Source: Mytilus californianus | Lineage: Eukaryota; Mollusca; Bivalvia; Mytilida; Mytilidae | Direction of reading: 5' to 3' | Assembly (NCBI RefSeq): GCF_021869535.1 | Contig: NW_026262690.1 | Span: 69,867,995 to 69,931,994, forward strand | DNA: 64,000 nucleotides | In this document: one piece after another, positions 37,110 through 49,900 of the stretch | Numbering within the stretch: position 1 is the stretch's first letter | How the letters are laid out: every line of letters begins with the position of its first letter | The notes under the pieces: model-generated | The model's database searches: none | Told to the model about the DNA's origin: nothing | The model's input: only the letters and a program-made list of their open reading frames with translations | Translations under genes and position numbers: made by a program

Positions 37110-37962
37110 CTAGAGAGAACTTGTGAACAAATCTTTAAGAGTCACCAGAAAAGCATCTTTATTTTGTCCACATATAAATTTATAAAGTCCTTTCATTCTT
37201 TCCAGATTATTTCCCCTTTTTGTTACACAAATAACACTGTCGTCTGCTAAATCAGAAAAATCATGCAAAAGTGCAAAGTCAAAGACATGACAACAGGATT
37301 CAGCTGTCATTAAATGCTTGGATAAAATTTGTAGAAGGAATGTTTGCAGTCTATATACGAGGTATTTAATAGCCAATGAAAAGACTTCCAAACAATGATA
37401 GACATTTTCAATAGATTTATCACAAACCAAAAAATGACCCGTTACATGACATTTGTCAGTACATTTATACAGGTAATGTATCAAATAGCGAAAGGCGTAA
37501 AATGTTGTATCTTCTATCACAATTTCATTTTTATTGGCCTCTAAAAATTTCCCATGAAGCATAGCAGTGAACAAAGGTGACGATTCTGATAGTAAGTTTC
37601 TACAACATATAAGTTTCTGGTTTTCAACTAAAAATACAACTTTATGTGACACCTCAGCGCAATCAAATTTACATGCCTCCAAATCAATGCTGATATCCAT
37701 GTCTACCCCATTTAGACAATCTTCTGATTCAGGTACAACATCAACTATATTTAGACGATCTTCGGATTCATGCACAACATAGTCCTTTCTAAAACTTTTA
37801 TCTTCACATTTCATCTGAAAATTGATCATCTTCCCAAGAAAAACCAAACCTTGAAGTGCTGCTTGGCATATAGAAGTATTAACTGTTAGATTCTGTAGAA
37901 TATCAAAAATTTTCGTCAAAAAATGCATTCTTCTGAAGTAGTGTCCATGCATGCCTCTCAAC
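37110..37962 (-). CDS. ARMC5: ARMC5 terminal exon: BTB domain
   Basis: Encodes residues 919-1202, ending TSSL then TAG. The BTB core is HKVVFLVENQKLICCRNLLS, SSPLFTAMLHGKF and AFRYLIHYLYKC: the beta-strand, the 'S..F..ML' helix and the groove helices used for CUL3 binding and dimerisation. Before it lies an internal duplication, VHESEDRLNIVD followed by VPESEDCLNGVD, 12 residues repeated in tandem in an acidic loop. Confidence 0.9.
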
Positions 37963-40900
37963 CTGTAAAGTATTAATTTTTTAAAATCAAAATATACAAA
38001 TTTTGTTATTATTGTTATAGATTTATTAAGTTTTTTTTTCTAATTAAAAGCTCACATTGATAAAAAAAAAGAAATATTCTGCTTGACACATTTGATAAAA
38101 GATAATAAATATTGCTGATATTTTCTGGCACTCCTAGTTAAGGCATCAAAGTAGATTCAATATACGGAGCTGAATTAAAATGAAATTATGTTCATTGTGC
38201 CAACTCTTTGTGTGCAGTATTACTTGTAAAGTATTAAAATGTATTTTTTTATAAATATAAGGAATAAATTGGTGACTCATACATGTATATCTGAATGTGT
38301 ACTGATGCTTTCAAAGGTGTAAAAAGGATGTAATTTAGCATCAAATTCAATGGAAATCAGTTATTTCAATCTACAAATGAAAAAAATGAATCAGAATTCT
38401 ATCAAATTTTCAAAGACAAAAACTAAAAAATGCACCAAATGATATAATTGAAATAAGCAGTACCATAAAAATCTTACCATAAAATATACAGCACATCTAC
38501 AGCTAACCATTCTCTAATAATGTCTGGATATCTGTACACCAAACGTTCAACTTCACCTCTACCAAAATGACTGTCTGCCTGGATACACAGATCTTGCAAT
38601 AAAGTCAAACCAACTTGTGCTTTAAAATAGGACTTTTCTTCTTCTGATGTCATGACATTTTTTCCTCGGTCTGCAGCAGATCTTTTTCTTTCATTTTTAT
38701 CACTTGGAATGCTTTCAGAAATTTTAGTTAGATTATCAAGAAAAGAATACTGTGAATTATTTCTGTAACCATAGTGATCAGATCCTGATGATTTTCTTCT
38801 GTCAGTACATCTCTTTACCTGTGATGTTTGAAGAATGCAGTTGTCAGTTTTAGAGAGCTTATTTATTTCATCTTCGTATTTGTACAGACATAACTTGTAA
38901 TAAACCAACATACTAAAGTTCATTTTCAGTAACTTCTCAAAACATAGAGGGTTTTTAGCAAGCCTGGATAGAATTCTGGCTGCTCTTGGTTGTGGATTAT
39001 CAACTTTGTGTAAATAATCCAATAGGCAACAGACAATTTCTATGGTAACTATGTGCTGACTTGGATCATTCATTTGTGACACACGTGACAGTAATATCAA
39101 TATTTGATTTTCAATTTCTTTAACATGTCTGGACGATCTCAGATCTGACTCAAAAGAATCAAGTTTTCTTCTTTTTGACGGGTTTTCTACATTAATGTCA
39201 CTTCTATCATCTGTCATCTTAGTCCTTTTTGTCTGTACATGTGTCTCCATATTGTTTGTATCATTCTGCTTTATACTATCCCCATTTACATTGGGCATTT
39301 GTTCAATAGTTGTCTCCCATTCTTGTTTCTCTACTGTTTGATCAATTTTATCAACAGTGTGTTTGATTTCATTCATATCTAATGTCTCTTCCATCTTTAT
39401 TTGTGTGATATTATCCAACAACAAAACATCACATTGTTTTTCCTTTGATTTGTCAATTTTATTTCTAGAATTTTCATCTTCTAATTCATCATCCTCAGAT
39501 TCACAACTTGAAAATTCTGCTTCATCTTGCTGAAATGGTACAGGTGATGACGCCATAGGACTTTCACATTTTTCTGGACTTCCACAAGAGTATGGAATAC
39601 TACAAACCATGCCATAGTTTGGATCTTTATTAACCGTTGAAACTGAAAACCAATTTTCTGGAGTACTTTCAGCAACACTCCATGATGAACAACCGGGACT
39701 ACTAAATGAGAATTTGGATGGACTTAATGAATACTGATTAGAATTTGTGGGACTTTCTCCACTACTTTCAGAGTTACTTTTTGGTGAATAATATGAAACA
39801 GTACTTAGGGGACTGTATTCTGACAATTCTGTATCGTTCTTCACAAATACCTGTTTACATTTTTCACCTTTGGTATATTGGTCAATATCCCACGAGGAAT
39901 GTGGAATGTATGATGGACTGTCCATGCTGTAAACAACAGATTTACGTTTTTCTTCTTTTTCCTCCACCTTGTCTAGCTGAACCTTTGCCTTCATTTTCTT
40001 TTCTGTTACATTTCCGTTGCATCTGGAGTCAACTTGATGTGGAAACTGATACAGTTTCTTGAACATTTCTTGCTCTTTTAACATTTCCTCATTCATTTGG
40101 TCTTTACTGATGAAAGTTGGAATCAGATCTTCTGCTTGGCAGACGACACTTTCAAACTTGGCAACTCTTTGCAAATGACTGACCAGAACTTTAATCAAAC
40201 CATGTTCAAGTAAAACTGAAATACTTGGATCATCATATAGAAAGCATTGTAAAGCACTGATGACTTTATCGTGTAGCACACTGTATTCATCCTTGTAAAG
40301 ACATTCTAAAAATAACTGCAAAATTTCATTGTCACGTATTTTTATTCGATTGACACCATCTTTACAACACATGCAAAGAATATTTAGCAATGTATTTTTG
40401 TCAATACCATTTTTTTTATCATGAAAAATATCAAGAATTATTTTTATTCCTCCAGCTGATCCCAAGCCCGCTCGGAAATTAGGCTGGTTTGAAAGTCTGT
40501 TTATCACTGTAATGGACTGGTTGACTATAGTACTATCACTGTGAAGCATTAGGGACAGTATGTCCGGCAGGGCACCAGAACTAACAATCTGACTGGCAAA
40601 ACCTACAGAACAACTGAAAAAAAAATGTAAAAGTATTAAACATTTTTCATTATTTTCATGGAAAAAAGTAGATTTCAAAGCATATTAAAATAAACACTCA
40701 CTGTCATTTGAGGTAATTAGTGTTTTGATGCTAGTTAGTCAACCCTATCTATTTTCACAGAAAGTATATTAACTTGACTGACGAAAAATCAGACTGATTA
40801 AAAAAAAAAGTCAGAATGAAGATGTAACAATATTTATTGGAAAAATTAATAATATTAAAATATAATGACTGTGTGGTAGCAGATGTATATCAATCTGTTG

Positions 40901-43900
40901 AAAACTTTATGACACAATATACATGTGCTATCTTGTTCATATAAAAACAATTCTGCACTACACATGTAGTTTCTTTGCAGGAAAATTTGATGACAACCAC
41001 AGCCACTTTTAGAATTCCTTGTGTGAGACAAGAAATAAAATTTGGGAACAGTTCTTTTTCAGTGGTACTGTTACTTCTCCATCAATCTATAGGAATCTTA
41101 CCTTACAGCAGAAATCTCATGAATAGTTCTTAATATAGAATGCTTAACTTCTTCCTCTGAATCACTGAGATGTTTTGCTAGATACAGAACAACATCATCT
41201 AATAGAAGCTTCTCCATCTGTCTGTTGTTACTAACAAGCAACCTAAAATTCAGTTAAAAATACATGTACTAATCTTTCTTTTTTTAAGCAGTATAATTAA
41301 GTGGAATACACCAAAAAATCTATGTGAATGTAGTTTTACTTTGTATATTCAATTCATTCATATTTTCTGATATCTGACATATGGACAAAAAAAAACCCAC
41401 TATAAACAAGAAAAATTGTTAATAGGACACCATGCCCTGCTAGCACTATTAAATTTCAATGTTAAGTAACTGCCTTTATAAATTGATCCAAATTGAATTT
41501 GGTATACCACTTTTAGCACTCTTGGCTATATTGTGTTGGCTAATTACATAGTGTCCGACTGACATGTATACATTGCAATGATTCTATACTACAAACTTTA
41601 AAAAAAAATCACTTGACAAAAAACTAAAGAATATTTCATTGTAATTCTATTATTAAACTGTTTTCAGAATCAAATGCATATTACTTTTTAAGTCAATAAT
41701 AAAAGATGTTTCTCAAAATTTGGGATATTTTTAAAAACATTTTAACAAAAAATATGCTAAAACCTATTTTTTTTCCTAATTTTTGGCATCTGCAATCAAT
41801 TTAGATTACCTTTTTAAACCTTCAATTAAATTTTCATAAAAAGATGTTAGTGAATTTATAACTCAAATATAACTGTTTTATTGCCAATCCATTCCAGAAT
41901 TTTCACAAAAAATGAAGTTTTTATATTAGGAATCAATTGTGAATACTATATACATTGTATCAATTTTTTTTAAAAATTCTTTCACAAAAATTGTGATTTC
42001 TGAATTTATTTAACAACTTTTGTCCAAATTTTACAAAAAACAAAATGGATTTTCTTTTATAGGTTTTAACACTGCATAAAAATTATGGAAATAATAGTTT
42101 GATGAAATTTAGCTAATCATACAACAAGTAAGTGCTGATGGACAGAGAGACAGGCAGACAGATAGACAGACAGAAAGATTACTATAGTCCTAGTCTGTGG
42201 CTCCCTAAGAAATATATTTATTTTATCTATTATTGTACCTTACTGTTCTGCTGTATGTCAGAATATTTTCTTTGGTTTTTGTAGATTGTAGTAGTTTTCC
42301 CAGGGTTTCTGCAGCATCTGCCTTAAGAATAATAACAATATTTTCCTTTGTTAAAGCCAAGTTTGCCAGGGTCCTGGAACATCTATTTTGTATACTTTCT
42401 GTCTTCGATTCACCAAAAACATGTGCTAAAAAAGAGAAGTAAAAGGAATTTCATTACATATTCATGGTAAAGAGTTATTTTAAGAAAAATCCATACTTAT
42501 GTTGTGCTGTAACACCACTGTCCCAGGTTAGGGGAGGGTTGAGCGCTAACAAACATGTTTAACCTCGCCACATTCTTTATGTGCCTGTCCCAAGTCAGGA
42601 GCCTGTAGTTCAGTGGTAGTCGTTGGTTCATATAAAAAGAAGATGTGGTATGATTGCCAATGAGACAACTCTCTACGATAGACCAAATGACACAGAAATT
42701 AACAACTATAGGTCACCGTACGGCCTTCAACAATGAGCAAAGCCCATACCACATAGTCAGCTATAAAAAGCCCCGAAATGACAAATGTAAAACAATTCAA
42801 ACGTGAAAACTAACGGCCTAATTTATGTACAAAATAATGAACGAAAAACAAATATGAAACACAGCAACCAAAGACAACCACTGAATTACAGGTTCCTGAC
42901 TTTGGACAGGCACATACAGAGTGTGGCGGGGTTAAACTAGTTTGAAGGCGCCAACCCTCCCCCTAACCTGGGACAGTGGTGTAACAGTACAACATAACAA
43001 CAAACTATAGTAAAATGCTCCGCAGGGCGCAGCTTGATACGACCGCAGAGGTCGAACCCTGAACAGTTGGGGCAAGTATCGACACAACATTCAAGCTTGA
43101 TACAGCTCTGAATTTGGATTGTGATTAAATATTTGACACAGCATAGGTTTCTGACACAGAATGAATGTGGTCTAAGAACTTAAAAATTTTAAATTGGACA
43201 TTCACCTATTATGGTCCAATATCCAAAATCTAAATACATGGTTAGATTCAGCATATCAAAGAACCCCAAGAATTCAATTTTTGATGAAATCAAACAAAGT
43301 TTAATTTTGGACCCTTTTGACCTCAATGTGGACAAAGTTGATAACGGGGCCCAAAAATAAAAAATCTAAATACATGGTTAGATTCAGCATATCAAAGAAC
43401 CCCATATATTCAATTTTTGTTGAAATCAAACAAAGTTTAATTTTGGACCCCGATTTGGACCAACTTGAAAACTGGGCCCATAATCAAAAATCTAAATACA
43501 TGTTTAGATTCAGCATATCAAAGAACCCTAAAAATTCAATTTTTGTTAAAATCAAACTAAGTTTAATTTTGGACCCTTTGGACCTTAATGTAGACCAATT
43601 TGAAAACGGAACCAAAAATTAAGAATCTAAATACACGGTTAGATTCGGCATATCAAAGAACCCTAATAATTCAATTTTTGATGAAATCAAACAAAGTTAA
43701 ATTTTGGACCCTTTGGACCTCAATGTGGACTAATTTAAAAACGGGGCCCAAAATCCAAAAACTTAATACACGGTTAGATTCAGCATATTAAAGAACCCCA
43801 AGAATTCAAGAATAAAACCCCATTGAAATTGATCAAGAAATAAGCAATTTATACGAAGTATCTTCTTTTGCACAATACTGTGCAATTGAATATTTCTTGC

Positions 43901-46900
43901 TAGTGCGCAATACTGTACAATTGACAATTTCTTGCTATTGCGCAATATTGTGCTATTTGATATTTCTTGCTATTGCGCAATACTGTGCAATTGAAGATTT
44001 CTTGCTATTGCGCAATACTGTGCAATTGAAGATTTCTTGCTATTGTGCAATACTTATTATATAATAATTTACACATCCTGTTTGGTGTGTATCTCCTACC
44101 ATATCATTATTATTTGCTTTTAAATATAAATCAGAAATAACCAACTTAAAATGGAAAATTTTAAAAGAAAAAAAAAAGGAAAAAAAGAAAAAAAAAGAAA
44201 AAAAAAAAATCCCCCCCCTAGGTGGTATAGTACCTTGCAGTACAATTTCAGAGAGATCCATACACTTGAACACAAGTTATTGTCTGGAAACTAGAAAAAT
44301 GCTTATTTTTGGCCCCTTTTTGGCCCCCAATTCCTAAACGTTTCGGGCAATTACCCCCAAACTCTATTCCAGCTTTCCCTTTGTGATATGGAACCTTGTG
44401 GTACAATTTCAGAAATATCCAAACACTTACACACAAGTTATTGTCATGAAACTAGAAAAATGCTTGTTTTTTGCCCCTTTTTTGGCCCCTATTTCCTAAT
44501 ATTTTGAGGCAATTACCCCCAAAATCAATCACAGCCTTCCCTTTGTGATATGGAACCTTGTGGTACAATGTCAGAGAGATCCATACACTTACACACAAGT
44601 TATTGTCTGGAAGTTACAAAAATGCTTATTTTTGGCCCCTTTTTGGCCCCTAATTCCTTAACTGTTGGTACCATAACCCCCAAAATCAATCCCAACCTTC
44701 CTTTCGTGGTATTGAACCTTATGGTAAAATTTCATGGAGATCCATTTACTTAAACTAAAGTTAGAGTGCGAAAACCAATGTGTTTCCGGACGACGCCGGA
44801 CGACGCCGGAGACGACGCCAACATCATACCAATATACGACCCAAAAATTTTTAATTTTTGCGGTCGTATAAAAATCAGTTGAAAAAGGCACAACTCATCA
44901 GATGGATACAAATAGAAATACATCCAACAAAAACACAAAGTGGAAGTGGACGGGTACTTGTACATCCCATCTCATGTTTGTCATATTTGTTTTTCTTAAA
45001 TTGTTTTCTTATAAATTAGGCCGTTAGTTTTCTCAATTGAATTGTTTCATATTTTTCATATCAGGGCCTTTTATAGCTGACTATACAGTATGGGGTTTCC
45101 TCATTGTTGAAGGCTGTACGGTTGCCTATAATTGCATACATTCATTTCATTTGAACTTGGGTGGATAGTTGTCTCATTGGCAATCATACCACATCTCCTT
45201 ATTTTTATATTGTGTGTACTGATAGAAATGCAATACTCAAAAGAAAAACAGCAGTGTTCTTACTCTTAAGCATACATGCCAACCTTTTTTTGTATGAAAT
45301 GACATGTTTTTAATGTTTCACCACATAGAAAAAAAAATTCAGAGTTAACAAAAAATTGTACATATTCGGTAGGGTTGGCATGCACAATAAAATGTATGCC
45401 TGAGATTGGCATTTGCAAACAATAGATACGAGTTTCAGTTTGTGTACATCATTACCAAGACTTGATTAGACAATCTTTGAGCTTTGAGTTTCAAATTCAA
45501 AAGGCCACGACAGAGGGGCTTGGCCAAGCAATCTCCATGGAAATAAGATGTGCCAATGCTGATACAAATGCATAACAAATGCCCTTGACTTTTCATTAGT
45601 AGCTCGCCATAAACTGACCTAATGAAATCTTCAACTGCTTGACACAGCTTGCCTTGGTTTCGCCTCTCCACATTTTTTCAATTAAAACTTGTGCTTCATA
45701 TTCAACACAGAACTAAACTTACTTGTTTTAGGTAACCTACAGAACATACAAGAAGCTAAAATATATACTGTCATATCAATTTTTCCAATCCATACCTATA
45801 ATTTCTATGCCACTGGATCTTCTGACCTGAATAAGAAATAAAATTTTAAATCATATTATTGCCTTTACAAGAAATATAGAGAGTCAACATTAAAATATCT
45901 CTTAGAGACCTTTGCTTTAAACATTTATATAAACAGGTTGCATCGAGTGAACCAACACCTTCTAACGGTACAGGCTGGTAGAGAGTAATCAGGATGGATA
46001 CCCGGAGGTATGCTGTGGTTGTCTTAAAACCTCAGGAAAATAATGCTACACAAAGACAACAACATCGTAGATTACTGCAAGGAAAATCTTTATTTTGATC
46101 TACATGTTTCGCCACTTACGGTGGCGTCTTCAGGACAATTTAAACATAGAAAACAAATACTGAAGTACATAAAATGCGGTGCATATGGGGTTACAAAGGT
46201 TAACAAGACGTAACGTCACAATAATTGATTTGACAACTTTAAAATGAAAGTGAAAGTAAAAGTTAATAATGCATTGTCAGTGTCTTTTCCAAAATGGACA
46301 ACACCTCACAGGACATTCCGTACCATTCCAAAAGGCTTCACACATTACATGATACAGTACTATAAATGTTTTCATATCACTATGCTTCTTTTGTCTAACT
46401 TAATGAATCAATAAGGGAAATTCTGACAGTCTAATAATATTTGAAAGGTCATATGGAACGTTAGTTTTTCATTAAAACATGCACAGAAATTTCCAACACT
46501 TCCATTGAGATTAATGGGGTCAAACTTTGAGGGCTCATATATTTGTAAAAAATGTTCAAAATGGTCTGAAATTATCAGCATTCCTATTTTAAAGGATGTT
46601 GAATTAATTAAAGAATTATGATACAAATTTGGGGGGTAAATTTTTTTGCTTGGGAAACATAAGATTCTTTCTTATGTAATCAATTATGCCATCAGATTCA
46701 ATATTTCGTCAATTTATATGTCTTTTAACTAGACCATGTGCAAATTTTTGACCCCTTCCCTCTAAGTTTACCAACAGTGTAGCTGTCTGAAATTTGACAA
46801 ACATAACTATTTATCTATCATATAGTTTTCAAGATAATAGGCAAAAAATGCCATTATTTTGAAAAATTATCATTGAAAGGCAATAACTCCAATAACGAGT

Positions 46901-49900
46901 CAACTGAAGATTTCAGCAATGTCACATTATGTGGCTTATTTGTAGATCTTGTCCTGCTGATCGTTTTTTTTTTTGCTATCTAAAAATTCTATCTATCTAT
47001 TTCAATTATCAAAATAATAGACAAAAATGTCAAAAAATGGGAAAAATCATCATTGAAGGGCAATAACTTCAATAAGGAGTCAACTGACAATTTTGGTCAT
47101 GTTAACTTATTTGAAGATCTTGTCTTGTTGATTATTTTGGCTATTTATAGTTTCTATCTATCTATTATAGTTTTTAAAGGGGCATTAGCTACGAGATATA
47201 GAAAAAAATAAAATATGATTTTTTTGTTCAATCATTAATGAAAGTGAAATAGTGATATAATAATTTGCTTTTAGCAGCCAGTTTAGTTCAGTTTTGTCAA
47301 AATAAGCAAAGAAACATCGCTAATGAATTATTCACTTGCAGGTGAATAATTGGACCTCATTAAATCCGTATTCATGTGAACTTCAATTGAACCCCTTAGC
47401 TAGAGATGGGTTACGCATGGACTAGGCGTGTTCAGCTATTAAAAAGAAAAGAATGTCAACATTGAAAGCGAAACAAGGGTAAACCATTTGGTTGACTGAT
47501 TCGATCTACAAAAACTAATTGTTATATAGGTAAAAACGATTATTAACATATTTTTTAAACCTATAATATGAAATCAAACAGACCTAGAAAAATCCAATTG
47601 CATGAGTTTGCTATCTATTTATATCTATGTTTATGTTTATATCTGGTTATATGACCGTCAGCAGTCTTCGGAGGTCACCTCAATGGTTAATTAGATGGCA
47701 TCTAGACTAAAATACACACGAAATGCTGATACATATTATCAAGGCCATGCATTGTAAATTATTCATTTTAGACTTTTTATTATTTGGATATACGTTTTAG
47801 TATGTTATAGATCAAATATGAGAATTAGAGTCAAATCGGTGAACATGAATTTGAAAAGCAAGCAATTAGTAAAAATGGTAATCAAAGAGCAATAACTCCA
47901 ATAAGGAGTCTTTCAACAATTTCAGCCATTAGATTTAATTGTAGATTTTGTCTTGATGATCACTTTTCAGGAAATAAGATTCTTTCGGTCTACTATAGTT
48001 TTCAAAATAATCAATCAGCAAAAATGAAAAAAAAATGGTAAAATTTTGACATTTATGTGCAATAACTCCTAAATGAAGTCATCTGACAGTTTGACGTACA
48101 TAGACAGCAGATAGATCTGACAACATTCTAAACATTTCTCTATTCAAAGTGATTTTTAAATTAATAAACAAAACTTGCATTTTACCCCTATGTTCTATTT
48201 TTAGCCATGTAGACCATCTTGGTTGGCAGGTGGGGTCATCAGACACATTTCTAAAAGTAGATACCCTAATGATGATTGTGACCAAGTTTGATTAAATTTG
48301 GCCCAGTAGTTTCAGAGAAGATTTTTGTAAGATATTAATCAAAAACGTCATTAACATGATTAAAGGGCAATGACTCCAATAAGGAGTCATCTGACAATTT
48401 CGCCAATTTGACTTATAAGTAAGTCTTGTCTTTCTGATATTTTTTTCTTACTAAAGTTTCTCTCTATCTATCATAGTTACCAGTTTTCAAGATAATGCCT
48501 GCCATATTGTTTGGCAGGTGGGTTGATCGGACACATTTTTTAAAACAAGATACACTAATGATGATTGTGGCCAAGTAGTTTAAGAGGTGAAGATATTTGT
48601 AAAAGTTAACGACAACAGACGACGATGACAGACGCCAAGTGATGTGAAAAGCTCACTTGGTCTTCCGTCCAGGTGAGCTAAAAATGTAGTTTTCTTTGTA
48701 ATAACAGAATTTTCATTATAAAATTAAGTCATTATTAAAGTGAAGACTCAGATTGTAAAAAGGAATTCATTTTGAAGAAGATAGCTAGCTGTTATAAAGT
48801 GATAAGGGAAAAACTTGATGTAATAGACCACTTTCAAGTTCGTTGCATTTCATTCAAAAACTTTTGTTTTAGTGAACATCATTCGTGCGTTTAGGGGCAT
48901 CGTCACTTCCTTCCCTTGTTGAGCAAGAAGTTGAAAAAATATGATGCTTTATTGCACGAATTATTCGGAAAATTAAATTCTTACAATTGATAATCAGCAC
49001 TGTTGTCATTAGGGAATTGTGATTAACAATGATTAAGTACCTACGGAACAACAATTATTTTTAATTTGTCTTGCATAATGACAATAGTGCAGGGATACAG
49101 GCGATCCCCTCTATCTGGTAAATGACATCATAAAGGCGCGCATAATTGAATGAAGAACTTTTCTGGTGAAGGACATAACTTGAAAGTGCTCTATTTACTC
49201 ACTAAGAACAGAGACATATAGGTACAATGTAATACGAATATGTGTGTGTGCTAATGAAATTGACTAAGAATACTTTTCAGAATGTATTATCTTCTAATTC
49301 TACTTCTTCAGGTGCACAAAACTGCTGGATACTGAAGATTACCTGTTGTTGTGCATAGGTGGTGTTTACCAATTTATCTTGTAAATGCCAAAAATTTGAA
49401 TATGTGCATGTATATTACAGTTAAGTGTTTAAATGAACAGTATTTACATTTGGTATTTATTTTAAATGTGTTAACAGAGAACACCTTGTGTAAGGTTAAT
49501 TTAAATAAATATGATGTCTTGAAAGTCTATTTCAATTTTTTTCTGGGACTCCTTCCTGCAACAAGGTGTGCTCTGAAGCTGTCAACTGTGTTTGACTGTA
49601 TTGTAGCTACTAGTAGCATGTTCCAATGAAATACCATTTATATGTTTTCTTTGTAGTTCATACATGTATATGTCTGTAAGTATTTGGGTATTTTTTTCCT
49701 GTTCTGCTGTCGGTTGGTAATAGTATTTCAGTTGGTATGGTAACATAAACAAGGCTGTGATTAGTGTGATTGACTTTATAAAATACTATTTTCAAGTTGT
49801 TGTTATGTTGATATAGGTATTGTTAGTTGTTTATCATATTTGTAACACTATTGGTGTTTTGGTAGTTATTACAAATGTACCTATATAGGTGCTGGTCTCT

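Noticed and set aside
39745-40062. 105-codon plus-strand frame opposite ARMC5
   Set aside because: Shadow of the large ARMC5 exon on the other strand.
43317-43791. Plus-strand frames of 101 and 63 codons
   Set aside because: Products of the 110-120-bp tandem units in element C.
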